Virus record (IMG/VR): IMGVR_UViG_3300044904_000040
Location: 1 to 55,955 of that record
Reading direction: 5' to 3' (one strand)
From: a virus
Length of the DNA stretch: 55,955 bases
This document shows positions 32,666-40,417 of the stretch, one piece after another. The stretch's first letter is position 1. Every line of letters starts with the position of its first letter. The notes under the pieces are model-generated. The model was not told the DNA's origin. It worked only from the letters and a program-made list of their open reading frames with translations, and ran no database searches. The position numbers were made by a program, and so were the translations under genes.

Positions 32666-33216
32666 TTTTTCTTCGGATCGTTGACGATTTGCTGTGCGAA
32701 GCGCAGCAGCACCAGCGCATCGCCAACGTCATGCGTGAGCGGGTCGTAGCCTTGCTCATGGCACCAACCCATCACCGCCAGCTTTGCGTTCTTGCTGCCG
32801 TCCAGCCACATTTTCTCGGGCCTCTTGCCGTCAATCGTTTTGCCCGGATACCGTGGATTTCGGATTGCAAAAGTTGACCGGCCCAGCACAGCTTTTCGGG
32901 CTTGCATTTCGTTCGCCACCATGACCGGCACGTTCATGTCATAGGCGACAAGCTCAGTGATGGTCTGCACGCCGCCCAACGCCCTGGCGGCTGTTTGCGC
33001 ATCTCGGAACAACGCCATGCAAAAGACGATCAGTTCCGGGTCGTGGTCTTCGATCTTTTTTTCGACTGCATTGCGGCAGGCTGCATAGAGCATCCCAAGG
33101 TCTTTCATGCCCGGGAATGCCATCAGCCCGTAAGCTGGAATGGGCGTGCCATTGCTGCACGCCCATCCCACATCCCGCGTCGAAAGATCGAGAGTCATGA
33201 TTCTCGATATCGACAT
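32647..33216 (-). CDS. RuvC-like Holliday junction resolvase
   Basis: 189 residues from ATG 33216, behind AAGGG. RNase H-like fold: MTLDLSTRDVGWACSNG gives the first acidic residue. AARALGGVQTITELVAYDMN and HDVGDALVLLRFAQ (C-terminal Asp residues) match phage RuvC-like enzymes. At the second acidic site the expected Glu appears as Cys (ELIVFCMALFRD), which may change or weaken catalysis. Probably resolves branched DNA before packaging. Confidence 0.75.
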   Translation of the reverse strand: MSISRIMTLDLSTRDVGWACSNGTPIPAYGLMAFPGMKDLGMLYAACRNAVEKKIEDHDPELIVFCMALFRDAQTAARALGGVQTITELVAYDMNVPVMVANEMQARKAVLGRSTFAIRNPRYPGKTIDGKRPEKMWLDGSKNAKLAVMGWCHEQGYDPLTHDVGDALVLLRFAQQIVNDPKKKWEPMF

Positions 33217-33228
33217 TGGATCAGACCC

Positions 33229-34044
33229 TTAGTTGTTCCAACCCGGCGCCGTGTCGGGGAAATGCACGACGTCTGCAGTCGGGATCGCCTCGGCCACCGG
33301 GATGGCTTCGGCCGCGTCGTCAGCGGCGATCGTCGCGCGCACGGTTTCGGGGCGGGTTTCGATCAGCGCCGCCGGGATCTTCTTCGGGCGCCCGCGGGGG
33401 CGGGGTTCCTGAACCACTTCCTGTTCCTGCTTCGGGCGTCCGCGGCCACGGCGCTCGGTGCTGGCCAGTTCCACCTTCGGCGGCTTCGCCTTGATCTCGG
33501 TGTCGATCATCAGCCAGGAGTTTGCCCAAGTCTGGTGATCGCGCGTGCCCGGCGTGTGCGGATTGGAGTCGACGGCCGAACCATGGCGACGGCTGTTGGC
33601 GGCGTCGGCGCTCACCCGGGCGTCCTGCAGATTTTCGGCCGCCTTCATCGCCTCGGGATCGTCCGCGAACAGCAAGCCCTGCGGCACGCCTTCGGTCGGC
33701 AGCACCCACAGTTTCACGCCTTCCCAATCGGCGTATTTGTTGACGTTTTCGAGCAGGTGATTGCGTTCGTCGTCCTCCATCTTGGCCAGGGCGCGGAGAT
33801 GCTTGATGGCTTCGACGTCGGCGCCGGCGTTCTTGGCGCGGCGATAGATGCCGGCCTGCACGCCGCGGGCTGCAGCAAGCTCGGCGGTCGCCGCCTGGAC
33901 CTCGCGTTGGCTGCGGATCAGATCAGCGATGATATTGAGATATTCCTTCGGCTGCACGGTGTTCGACCGTGCATCGATTTTTGGTGCCACGTTGATTTTC
34001 CTCATGTGAAAGTGGTGCCCGGCGTTTGTCCGCGCGTGCAGCAT
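33229..34044 (-). CDS. AT-hook DNA-binding protein
   Basis: 271 residues (the ATG at 34005 would shorten it by 13). N-terminal ~100 residues are helical (EYLNIIADLIRSQREVQAAT, YRRAKNAGADVEAIKHLRAL), similar in style to small nucleoid proteins such as GapR, though I do not claim homology. The C-terminal half has two AT-hooks, RGRGRPKQ and RPRGRPKK, then an Ala/Pro/Asp-rich tail. First gene of the minus recombination set. A DNA-organising or regulatory role is likely. Confidence 0.65.
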   Translation of the reverse strand: MLHARTNAGHHFHMRKINVAPKIDARSNTVQPKEYLNIIADLIRSQREVQAATAELAAARGVQAGIYRRAKNAGADVEAIKHLRALAKMEDDERNHLLENVNKYADWEGVKLWVLPTEGVPQGLLFADDPEAMKAAENLQDARVSADAANSRRHGSAVDSNPHTPGTRDHQTWANSWLMIDTEIKAKPPKVELASTERRGRGRPKQEQEVVQEPRPRGRPKKIPAALIETRPETVRATIAADDAAEAIPVAEAIPTADVVHFPDTAPGWNN

Positions 34045-34143
34045 ACCAATTAAACGGAAAAGAATCTATTTTCCTGATCGAATGGGGTTGTGCTCGCTTG
34101 TGCGCAAATGATATATGTAAAGGTGCGGATAAGGAGCCACCAC
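34045..34143 (+). promoter_or_regulatory. Divergent promoter region before the plus early/middle operon
   Basis: AT-rich gap of 99 bases. On the plus strand TTGTGC (34088-34093) is followed after 17 bases by ATATAT, or after 18 by TATATG, 26 bases before the ATG. The -35 box resembles that of the other plus promoter at 19462 (TTGTGT). AAGGAG gives the ribosome site for the next gene. Confidence 0.45.
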
Positions 34144-34488
34144 ATGAACCGACGCGACGAAGCTCCGCGGGCCGTCGATAAGCCTGAAGCTGGGTATTTT
34201 TCCATGAGACTCGTCAAAAACGGCCCGCAGGTTGCGGCCGAAATTCGGTTCGATCCCGCCGTTGGATGGTCCGCCATCATCAACGGGGTCCAATGCGGGC
34301 CGCCTGCTGAAGATCCCGTTCACGCTGAAGGGGTATTCCGCATTTGGCTGGGTGCCACGCGCTGCTCTGAGACTGAACACCGCTACCTGAAGCGCATCGC
34401 AGCCTGGGCGAACAAATACTCGAAGGGCGATCCGGCGGCCAATCCTTCCAAGCCTATCGATCTGCGCAACCTGCCACCAATTTTTTAG
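34144..34488 (+). CDS. Hypothetical protein
   Basis: 114 residues from ATG 34144 with AAGGAG seven bases upstream; earlier ATGs lack such a site. MNRRDEAPRAVDKPEAGYFS, then beta strands (AAEIRFDPAVGWSAIINGVQ) and a helical end (YLKRIAAWANKYSKGDPAAN). First gene of the plus operon. The layout resembles small phage proteins preceding recombination genes. Unknown function. Confidence 0.65.
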   Translation: MNRRDEAPRAVDKPEAGYFSMRLVKNGPQVAAEIRFDPAVGWSAIINGVQCGPPAEDPVHAEGVFRIWLGATRCSETEHRYLKRIAAWANKYSKGDPAANPSKPIDLRNLPPIF

Positions 34489-34497
34489 GATTCTCAA

Positions 34498-35337
34498 ATG
34501 CCAACCATAGGCGACAACCATCCGCCAAGCCCGATCGTGGATCTGGCGGTAACGCTTCACCCTGACATTCTACAGGCGTCGATCGCCGCGGACTTCATTG
34601 TGGAGCAACAGCGCGCTGATGCTCTGATTGCGGCAATGGGCCGCTTCAACGTCGCGCTGAAGCCGACGGACGGCGAGATCCGCACGGCCGATATCGCCAA
34701 GAAAGCGGCGGATTTCGTCCTGCAGGTGCGCGACACGGTGAAGGATCTGGAAGCCAAGCGGGAGGCCTACAAGCGGCCGGTGCTGCTCGCCGGCCGGACG
34801 ATCGATGCGGCTTTCAAAAATCCGATGATCGCTCCGCTGGAAAAGATCCAGCGAGATGTGATGTATGAGATCAACGGATATCAGGCCCGGGAGCGCAAGG
34901 CGGAAGCTCTGCGGCTGCAGCAGGTTGCCGAAGCGGAGGCGTTGGAGCGCCGCAAGGCCGCGGATGCTGAAGCGGCGCGGCTGGCCGAGGAAGCTGCGGC
35001 GGCCGAGAAGGCTGGCGATATCGAGTCGGCTCTTGAGATCGAGAGCGTAGCTGAACAGGTGCGCGAGGTCGCCAAGGTTGAGGCGCGGCCGGTCTACACG
35101 CCACCGGCGGCCGAGGTTCGCCTTGCCGTGCAGAAAAGCGATCTCGGGTCGAGCGTGGGAACGCGCGTCACCTGGGATTTCGAACTGACGGATATCGCGT
35201 TGGTGCCGAAGATGTTTGTTTCGCTCAACGCCGACATGGTGAAGGCCATGCTCAAATCGGACAAGTCGATCAAGGATGGAGCGCAACCGATTCCTGGAGT
35301 GCGGTTCTTCAGCAAGCAGTCGGCCAACGTCCGATGA
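34498..35337 (+). CDS. Coiled-coil phage protein of recombination/replication module
   Basis: 279 residues. Start MPTIGDNHPPSP; a helical core (TADIAKKAADFVLQVRDTVK, DLEAKREAYKRPVLLAGRTI) and a long Ala/Glu coiled coil (about 135-205). The C-terminal ~75 residues (GTRVTWDFELTDIALVPKMF, ADMVKAMLKS, PIPGVRFFSK) match the ending of phage proteins often found beside single-strand annealing proteins. Function not established. Confidence 0.7.
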   Translation: MPTIGDNHPPSPIVDLAVTLHPDILQASIAADFIVEQQRADALIAAMGRFNVALKPTDGEIRTADIAKKAADFVLQVRDTVKDLEAKREAYKRPVLLAGRTIDAAFKNPMIAPLEKIQRDVMYEINGYQARERKAEALRLQQVAEAEALERRKAADAEAARLAEEAAAAEKAGDIESALEIESVAEQVREVAKVEARPVYTPPAAEVRLAVQKSDLGSSVGTRVTWDFELTDIALVPKMFVSLNADMVKAMLKSDKSIKDGAQPIPGVRFFSKQSANVR

Positions 35338-35537
35338 AATGGCTGGATAGACTTCCGCCGAGGTCGAGCACCTGGGCAGATGCCTTGGATAACTGCCTCT
35401 GCGAAGTCGAGATCGATCTTATCCATTGGCATGTGTATTTCGATATTGGGATAGATCCGGCCAATATCGACTGTCAACTGGCTTGGTTTCTTCTCCACAT
35501 CGGCCCACTTCGTATTGCCCTGGCGATCGGGCACTGA
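35334..35537 (+). CDS. Small hypothetical protein
   Basis: 67 residues, MKWLDRLPPRSSTWADALDN, with alternating Trp/Ile/His (IDLIHWHVYFDIGIDPANID). ATGA overlap with the coiled-coil gene. Not recognised. Confidence 0.6.
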   Translation: MKWLDRLPPRSSTWADALDNCLCEVEIDLIHWHVYFDIGIDPANIDCQLAWFLLHIGPLRIALAIGH

Positions 35538-35548
35538 AAGGTAAATTA

Positions 35549-35836
35549 ATGGCTTATGGTGTAATGGCTTCGCAGGCAATGCCGATCGATTCCCGCGAGC
35601 GCGTGGAAGGCGCGATCATCAAATCGGCACAAAGCCGGGTCGAACAGGCGCTTGAGATCTCATCTCGGCTGAAGCGTATTCTCGATGCTCTGCGGCCGGC
35701 ACCGCCTGAGCCTGCCGAGGGAGGCTTCGACAAGTTGCTATCGTCGAGGACATTGATGGAACTCATGGAAAGTATTCAGAGCCATCACGATCGGTCGGTG
35801 GCCATGCTGTCCGAGATCGAAAGCCTTATCGGCTAA
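35549..35836 (+). CDS. Small helical protein
   Basis: 95 residues from ATG 35549 with AAAGG upstream: MAYGVMASQAMPIDSRERVE, followed by helices (VEQALEISSRLKRILDALRP; LMELMESIQSHHDRSVAMLS). Coiled-coil-like. Unknown function. Confidence 0.6.
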   Translation: MAYGVMASQAMPIDSRERVEGAIIKSAQSRVEQALEISSRLKRILDALRPAPPEPAEGGFDKLLSSRTLMELMESIQSHHDRSVAMLSEIESLIG

Positions 35837-35853
35837 ATAAAAAGGGATTTGAA

Positions 35854-36129
35854 ATGCTGCTGCCAGATGAACTGAACCCGGAATTGATGGAAATTCTGGG
35901 TCGCCCAAACTTCACTTGCGCTGGGCTCGCCAGCGTCTTGCGTGTCGATGGCGTCGATATCGCCCGGCGGGCTGAGCATGAGCAGGCTCAAGTCTTGTTC
36001 AAGCTGCTCGGCTTCTATGCCGCGCATGGTGATGGCTGGAAGAAAGCCGCGGCCGAGTGGATCGATAGCGTGCAGATCCGGGCCGGCGGCCTGGATGTAG
36101 CCGTGGGGGTGCTTTCCGATGGATCTTGA
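35854..36129 (+). CDS. Small hypothetical protein
   Basis: 91 residues, MLLPDELNPELMEILGRPNF then TCAGLASVLR, AEHEQAQVLFKLLGFYAAHG. Helical. Overlaps the next start by 11 bases. I recall the LLPDELNPELMxILGRPNF...A..LR..G..I...AE.EQA opening from conserved phage hypotheticals. Confidence 0.65.
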   Translation: MLLPDELNPELMEILGRPNFTCAGLASVLRVDGVDIARRAEHEQAQVLFKLLGFYAAHGDGWKKAAAEWIDSVQIRAGGLDVAVGVLSDGS

Positions 36130-36280
36130 CGAAAAGAAGCTGCAATCCGCGGCGATGGCCATTCTCAACCATGTCCGCGGTGAACAGGGAAAGAACCTGA
36201 TTTCCGACTGGTCGGTGGTGGAAAACCCCGAGGTCTGGCTGGCGATGGCCAAGATTGCGATCGAAACCTATCTCGCGTAA
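36119..36280 (+). CDS. Very small helical protein
   Basis: 53 residues, MDLDEKKLQSAAMAILNHVR then GEQGKNLISDWSVVENPEVW. The start lies inside the end of the upstream gene in another frame. Good coding character and a close downstream gene support it. Unknown function. Confidence 0.55.
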   Translation: MDLDEKKLQSAAMAILNHVRGEQGKNLISDWSVVENPEVWLAMAKIAIETYLA

Positions 36281-36297
36281 ATCACAAGGAAATTCCT

Positions 36298-38004
36298 ATG
36301 CAACAGCCTCGCCCCACCCGCGACACGATCAATATGTCGCAAACTGCTGACGGCACGTTCGATCAAGATGCCTATGCCGTCATGAACATGCGCGACAACG
36401 CGCTGATCGAATCAGAGATCCTGTATGGCCAGGGCAGCAGCAAGTTCGTCTATCAGTTCAGCATCGGTGGCAGCGGCACCGTCTCTGGCATCAGCGTGGT
36501 GGGCGCGCGTCATCTGGCCGCTCATTACGGCGGGATGCGTCACAAGCTGATTGGCTCCATGCAAAAGCAGGGCAGCTTGTTCACTTTCACCAGCTTTCCG
36601 CAGGCCGGCGTTCCGATGGCGGTGTCCTGTCAGGTGGTGCCGGAACTAGCCGATGAAGACGATTTCTATGGCGCGATCGTGGAAGTCACCGATACGCGAA
36701 CCGGCAATATGATTCAGGTGGAAAAGCGCGAAAACCGCTTCGAGAAAAAGAGGGATGGATCCTACTTCGAGCGTCCGCATTTCGCCATCATCGCGCAATC
36801 GAAGGCCTACCGGAACGCCGTGCTAACCTTGATCCCGCAGGACATTCAGGTCGAGTGGCGCGAGAATATGCTCAAGCTGGCCAAAACGGACGTAATCACC
36901 ACCAGCATCTTGGATGAGAAGCGGGCCGGCGTGCTGCGCTTTGCCACATCGAAGGGCTTGGCGATCAATCGTCTGGGCGTGGACAAGCTGACGATGGATC
37001 AGATCGCCGGCCTTTCGGATGCAGCGCGCGAAGGTGTGGCGTCCTTCAAGGTGGCGGCGCTGTCGTGTGGGATCCTGCGTGGCGGCTCCTTTGTCCAACT
37101 GCCGTCCGCCGGCACGGCTTCGGCCGCCACCAGCGGTCCTGCGCCAACCGTGGCCCCAACACCACTGCCAACGCCGACGCCGGCCCCTATCGATGCACCG
37201 CGGCATACGCCTTCGCCAACATCCGCGCCGACGCCGGCTCCTACTTTGGCACCAGTCGCATCAGCCCGGGCCTTTGCGGAATACATGGCCGATGAGGTCG
37301 GTGAGATGATCATGGATGGCGAAGATGCCATGGTGTTCACCGATCCGGTGGCGTTTGCCAATTGCCTGTCTAATTTGATGGTGTCGGCGGATCCGGCGGC
37401 GCGCAAGATGCTGTTCGAAAACAATCAGGAAGGCATCTGGCAGGCCATCGAGATCAGCGACGAAGCCAGATCGATCTTGGATACATGGCGGGCCGTTTCG
37501 CCGCTGCCAAAATCTGCGGCCGCGTCTGATCCTGTCGCCTTGGTGATCCCGATGAAGGGCGATCGGCAGGACTTCATCGCCTTTGGCAAGACGGTGAAGG
37601 CGGCGCTGGCGGCGATTACGTCGATGGTGGATATCGACGGGTGGATCGAAACGAATGGCCCCACGATCGCCAAAATGCCGTCGGTTGCTCGCCGGCAGAT
37701 TGAGAAAGCCATCCTTGAGCGGCAGGCCGAGATCCAGCCGCGTGATGAAGCCCATCGCAACACGCCGACGGCGGCCCCTACGCCAGCGCCGACGGACGCG
37801 CCAGTTGAAACCGTCGATCGAGATGCGGCGACGTGCCAGGGGTTCCTGGCTGAGATCGCAGCCTGCCGCACGTTCGATGACATTCTGTTCTGGTCGAAAC
37901 AGGCCATTCCCAAAGCGGTGGTGCGTCGCTGGGTCGATGAGCGGCCGGATCTTTTCAAGCTGATTGATGATGCGGTCGTGGCGCGCAAGCCCGCGGAGGG
38001 TTGA
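36298..38004 (+). CDS. Putative single-strand annealing / DNA-binding recombination protein
   Basis: 568 residues, AAGGAA before ATG. The N-terminal ~250 residues (VSGISVVGARHLAAHYGGMR, FYGAIVEVTDTRTGNMIQVE, FAIIAQSKAYRNAVLTLIPQ) are followed by a long Pro/Thr/Ala linker (about 275-320) and a helical C-terminal part with a second PTA linker near 490. The AxSKAxRNA...LIP segment recalls Rad52-like or RecT-type annealing proteins, but I cannot confirm a fold. Its place beside the coiled-coil gene supports a recombination role. Confidence 0.5.
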   Translation: MQQPRPTRDTINMSQTADGTFDQDAYAVMNMRDNALIESEILYGQGSSKFVYQFSIGGSGTVSGISVVGARHLAAHYGGMRHKLIGSMQKQGSLFTFTSFPQAGVPMAVSCQVVPELADEDDFYGAIVEVTDTRTGNMIQVEKRENRFEKKRDGSYFERPHFAIIAQSKAYRNAVLTLIPQDIQVEWRENMLKLAKTDVITTSILDEKRAGVLRFATSKGLAINRLGVDKLTMDQIAGLSDAAREGVASFKVAALSCGILRGGSFVQLPSAGTASAATSGPAPTVAPTPLPTPTPAPIDAPRHTPSPTSAPTPAPTLAPVASARAFAEYMADEVGEMIMDGEDAMVFTDPVAFANCLSNLMVSADPAARKMLFENNQEGIWQAIEISDEARSILDTWRAVSPLPKSAAASDPVALVIPMKGDRQDFIAFGKTVKAALAAITSMVDIDGWIETNGPTIAKMPSVARRQIEKAILERQAEIQPRDEAHRNTPTAAPTPAPTDAPVETVDRDAATCQGFLAEIAACRTFDDILFWSKQAIPKAVVRRWVDERPDLFKLIDDAVVARKPAEG

Positions 38005-38007
38005 TCT

Positions 38008-38361
38008 ATGGCTCTGCCAACCGAAGTCGCGGCGGCCCTTTACGGGGCTGGCCGCATCCTCACCGCCAGCATCAAGCTGGGGTTGATCGACAAAATGACG
38101 GCGCGGCAAGTTGCCGTGCTGCTGGCGATCCCGCGGGTCCGAAAGGACTCGCTGGGCGCTACGCTGGTCGAAGACCTGGGTATCCCGCTGGGCTCTGTCT
38201 CACGGATCATTGATTCGCTGGTCGATCTTCGTCTGTTGGAAAAGTCCACCAATCCCGAAGATGCCCGGCGCATGGTTGTCGATTTCACGCCGGCCGGGGT
38301 GGACATGATGACAAAGATGGCCGCCACGAATTACCGTTTTCGAAAGGGAGACGTCGCATGA
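38008..38361 (+). CDS. MarR-like winged-helix regulator
   Basis: 117 residues, MALPTEVAAALYGAGRILTA. Helix-turn-helix and wing: ARQVAVLLAIPRVRKDSLGA, LGIPLGSVSRIIDSLVDLRL, LEKSTNPEDARRMVVDFTPA-GV. The DARR..V..T..G motif at the wing is a MarR-family hallmark. Probably a dimeric phage regulator. Its stop overlaps the GcrA-like start. Confidence 0.75.
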   Translation: MALPTEVAAALYGAGRILTASIKLGLIDKMTARQVAVLLAIPRVRKDSLGATLVEDLGIPLGSVSRIIDSLVDLRLLEKSTNPEDARRMVVDFTPAGVDMMTKMAATNYRFRKGDVA

Positions 38362-38942
38362 CCGGCGCCCGCGGCAAGTGGAAGGAACGCAAGCCGCCCT
38401 TCGTGTGGGATGCTGCTGCCGATGAAAAGCTGAAGGCTCTGTGGCCGGACCCGAAAAACACGGTCAACAAGATCGGCGCGGTGTTCGGTGTCAGCAAGGC
38501 GGCTGTCTGCGGACGCGCTCGGCGGCTGCGGCTTGAACCGAAAGGGAGTGACAAGTTAAACCGGCTCTCCATGGCACAATGCGCCGATATCCTGGCGGCG
38601 AAACAGGGGAAAGATCCGCTGCCATTGACGCCGGCGCAAAGCCAGGAATTTGTCGATGTCGTGTTCAGCACCGCAGAGCCATGCCCAGCATTGCAAGAGG
38701 CGGCAGATCGATATGTCGAGCAATCGGCTGCGTCGCGCGTGTCGCTGATGGAGGCGATCAGCAAGGTTCTGCTGCGGCCGGTCAAGGCCTGCCAGTTCCC
38801 AATCAACAGGTCCAGGCCTTACCTGTTCTGCGAAGCGATGGCGCGAGACGGGTTTCCATACTGTCAGCACCATTGCGAGATTGCCTACATGTCTTTCGTG
38901 GCCAGGAATGGTGATGGCAAACAGGAGAGGGTTTCGGCATGA
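38358..38942 (+). CDS. GcrA-like cell-cycle regulator homologue
   Basis: 194 residues. N-terminal helix-turn-helix like that of GcrA: FVWDAAADEKLKALWPDPKN, TVNKIGAVFGVSKAAVCGRA-RRLRL. The C-terminal motif KACQFPINRSRPYLFCEAMA then FPYCQHHCEIAYM matches the GcrA pattern C-x-(W/F)-P-I...FC....PYC..H...AY. GcrA binds sigma-70 RNA polymerase at methylated promoters in Alphaproteobacteria. A phage copy could redirect host or phage transcription. Confidence 0.8.
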   Translation: MTGARGKWKERKPPFVWDAAADEKLKALWPDPKNTVNKIGAVFGVSKAAVCGRARRLRLEPKGSDKLNRLSMAQCADILAAKQGKDPLPLTPAQSQEFVDVVFSTAEPCPALQEAADRYVEQSAASRVSLMEAISKVLLRPVKACQFPINRSRPYLFCEAMARDGFPYCQHHCEIAYMSFVARNGDGKQERVSA

Positions 38943-39106
38943 CGAATCTCGAAACTGCATATTTCATCATGGGCTTTGGCGGCGGTGGCTTCCTGGCGAC
39001 AGCGCTGCTGCGTTGGAAGTGGCGCGTGCTGAAGGAATGGCAGGATACCCTGGAAAACCGCGAGAAATGCTTGACGAAAAAAATAACCGAAGGGGGCTGG
39101 CTGTGA
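38939..39106 (+). CDS. Small single-pass membrane protein
   Basis: 55 residues, MTNLETAYFIMGFGGGGFLA then TALLRWKWRVLKEWQDTLEN. One membrane helix near the N terminus, then a basic helix. ATGA overlap with the GcrA-like gene; its TGA overlaps the next GTG. Confidence 0.6.
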   Translation: MTNLETAYFIMGFGGGGFLATALLRWKWRVLKEWQDTLENREKCLTKKITEGGWL

Positions 39107-39480
39107 GCGAAATCACCACTTTGCTGAACAATATGCGCAATCTGCTGGAACCTTCGATAAAGGTCGATGCGGAAATCTGGCGAATTTTCGAAGCCGAACT
39201 GCGGGATGAGGTCGGCGGGATTCCTGAGAATATCCCGGTGCCGGCCTTCACGCGCTCCGTCGATTATGCGCTGCTGTTGATGCCAGATGAATGCTGGTGG
39301 ACCGTCAATAGCCAATGCAGCGGTGCGCTGGGGGTAAAATCAGCGCGCGATACGGAGCCGCTGTTTTTTATTAACGGCGCAGGGAATGTAGCGATTGCCC
39401 TGGCTATCATGGGGATCGAGATCCGTCGCCAAGCTCGGGGGCTGTTGGAACGCATAGGTTCCGACACGGTGAAACACTGA
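39103..39480 (+). CDS. Conserved phage hypothetical protein
   Basis: 125 residues from GTG 39103 (GTGA overlap) with AGGGGG upstream. The segment FTRSVDYALLLMPDECWWTV, followed later by NGAGNVAIALAIMGIEIRRQ, has the pattern yT.SlDaAl.L.P....w.v......A...ALa..alrar of a common phage family. Unknown function. The longer frame starting at 38881 overlaps coding genes and was rejected. Confidence 0.75.
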   Translation: MSEITTLLNNMRNLLEPSIKVDAEIWRIFEAELRDEVGGIPENIPVPAFTRSVDYALLLMPDECWWTVNSQCSGALGVKSARDTEPLFFINGAGNVAIALAIMGIEIRRQARGLLERIGSDTVKH

Positions 39481-39629
39481 TGCCGTCCATTCGCCGCCGG
39501 CGGGGGTGGACTCGCTTCTGGTTGAAGATCCGGCCGGTGGCGACAGTGGTGTCAGTTCCGTTGGCGATCGGTCTGGCGCTGTTCGGATATTGGCTGGTTC
39601 TCAAATCGATCGGGGATCTCACAAGATGA
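39480..39629 (+). CDS. Small single-pass membrane protein
   Basis: 49 residues, MPSIRRRRGWTRFWLKIRPV then ATVVSVPLAIGLALFGYWLV. Basic N terminus followed by one membrane helix. TGATG-coupled to both neighbours. Confidence 0.6.
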   Translation: MPSIRRRRGWTRFWLKIRPVATVVSVPLAIGLALFGYWLVLKSIGDLTR

Positions 39630-39835
39630 AAATCGAAGCCGGTCAGCTTTGGTTGCCGATGCGTCCGAAGGAACTGAAGCTGGCCCGGTTCGTCTGCGAG
39701 GTTCGCATAAGCTGGGTCGGCTATCGCTTCGGGAAGCCTCTCACGGTGGAGGAATCGGACAACCTGTTGTGGGTCCGCGATACGGTGTTCCTGTCCTGGC
39801 TGTCGGACTGCGGCGCCGTGAGACTGCCAACATGA
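39626..39835 (+). CDS. Small beta-rich hypothetical protein
   Basis: 69 residues, MKIEAGQLWLPMRPKELKLA, then RFVCEVRISWVGYRFGKPLT. Looks like a small all-beta (SH3-like) protein. ATGA overlap with the membrane peptide gene and with the next gene. Confidence 0.65.
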   Translation: MKIEAGQLWLPMRPKELKLARFVCEVRISWVGYRFGKPLTVEESDNLLWVRDTVFLSWLSDCGAVRLPT

Positions 39836-40074
39836 GCGTGGAATACACTCGGGACGTGATGAGCTCGGCATTGACCGTGGCCATCGCTGAACTGCCCGAA
39901 GATTTTGCCGTTGTCCTGCTGGTTTTCCGACGGGACGGTGAAAAAGATCAAGTGAACTACATCGCCAACTGCGAGCGGCTGACCGTTCGTGACGCCATGA
40001 AAACGGTGTTGGATCGCTGGGCGCGGCGCGATGAAACAATCAAGGGGATATTGGATAATGGTCATGGAAAGTAA
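39832..40074 (+). CDS. Small hypothetical protein
   Basis: 80 residues, MSVEYTRDVMSSALTVAIAE then LPEDFAVVLLVFRRDG and ERLTVRDAMKTVLDRWARRD. Mixed alpha/beta. The longer frame from 39649 is a shadow of the previous gene. Unknown function. Confidence 0.65.
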   Translation: MSVEYTRDVMSSALTVAIAELPEDFAVVLLVFRRDGEKDQVNYIANCERLTVRDAMKTVLDRWARRDETIKGILDNGHGK

Positions 40075-40381
40075 GCCCGCGCCGGAACTTGTCGTCATCG
40101 TCGATGCGGTCAACGCGGTCAACGCGGTGGTGGAAACCAGCCTTGCATATCGGCGGAAGCTGAAAATGGATCAGGCAGTCGATAGCAGGGCTGAAGGGGA
40201 GGCTTGGCGGAAGGCGACGGACGCCTTGGCGGATCTCCGCAAGCCGAAAGATCCGCTGGCCGTGGCCCGGGTGGCTTTGGAGAAGCTGGCGTGCCTGGGA
40301 AATGAGCCTTACGTCGGGAACAGAGCCAGCATCATGATCGCTCGCCGGGCGCTTGATGAAATGGACGGAATCGGGAAATGA
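40058..40381 (+). CDS. Hypothetical protein, last gene of plus operon
   Basis: 107 residues from ATG 40058 with AAGGGG 10 bases before; an ATG at 40031 would add nine residues. Helical (DAVNAVNAVVETSLAYRRKL; ATDALADLRKPKDPLAVARV). Directly followed by a strong terminator. Confidence 0.65.
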   Translation: MVMESKPAPELVVIVDAVNAVNAVVETSLAYRRKLKMDQAVDSRAEGEAWRKATDALADLRKPKDPLAVARVALEKLACLGNEPYVGNRASIMIARRALDEMDGIGK

Positions 40382-40415
40382 AAAGGGCGCCCTGTGATGG
40401 GGCGCCCTTTCTTTT
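40382..40415. terminator. Bidirectional rho-independent terminator
   Basis: AAAGGGCGCCC-TGTGATGG-GGCGCCCTTT followed by CTTTT. A 10-pair stem flanked by A-run and T-run can end both the plus operon and the convergent late (minus) operon. Confidence 0.92.
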
Positions 40416-40417
40416 GT

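Noticed and set aside
32902-34053. 383-residue plus-strand open frame
   Set aside because: Shadow of the RuvC-like and AT-hook genes on the minus strand.
37125-37260. CRISPR-like or tandem DNA repeat in the ACGCCGACGCCG region
   Set aside because: It encodes a Pro/Thr/Ala linker; the units are short, irregular and lack spacers.
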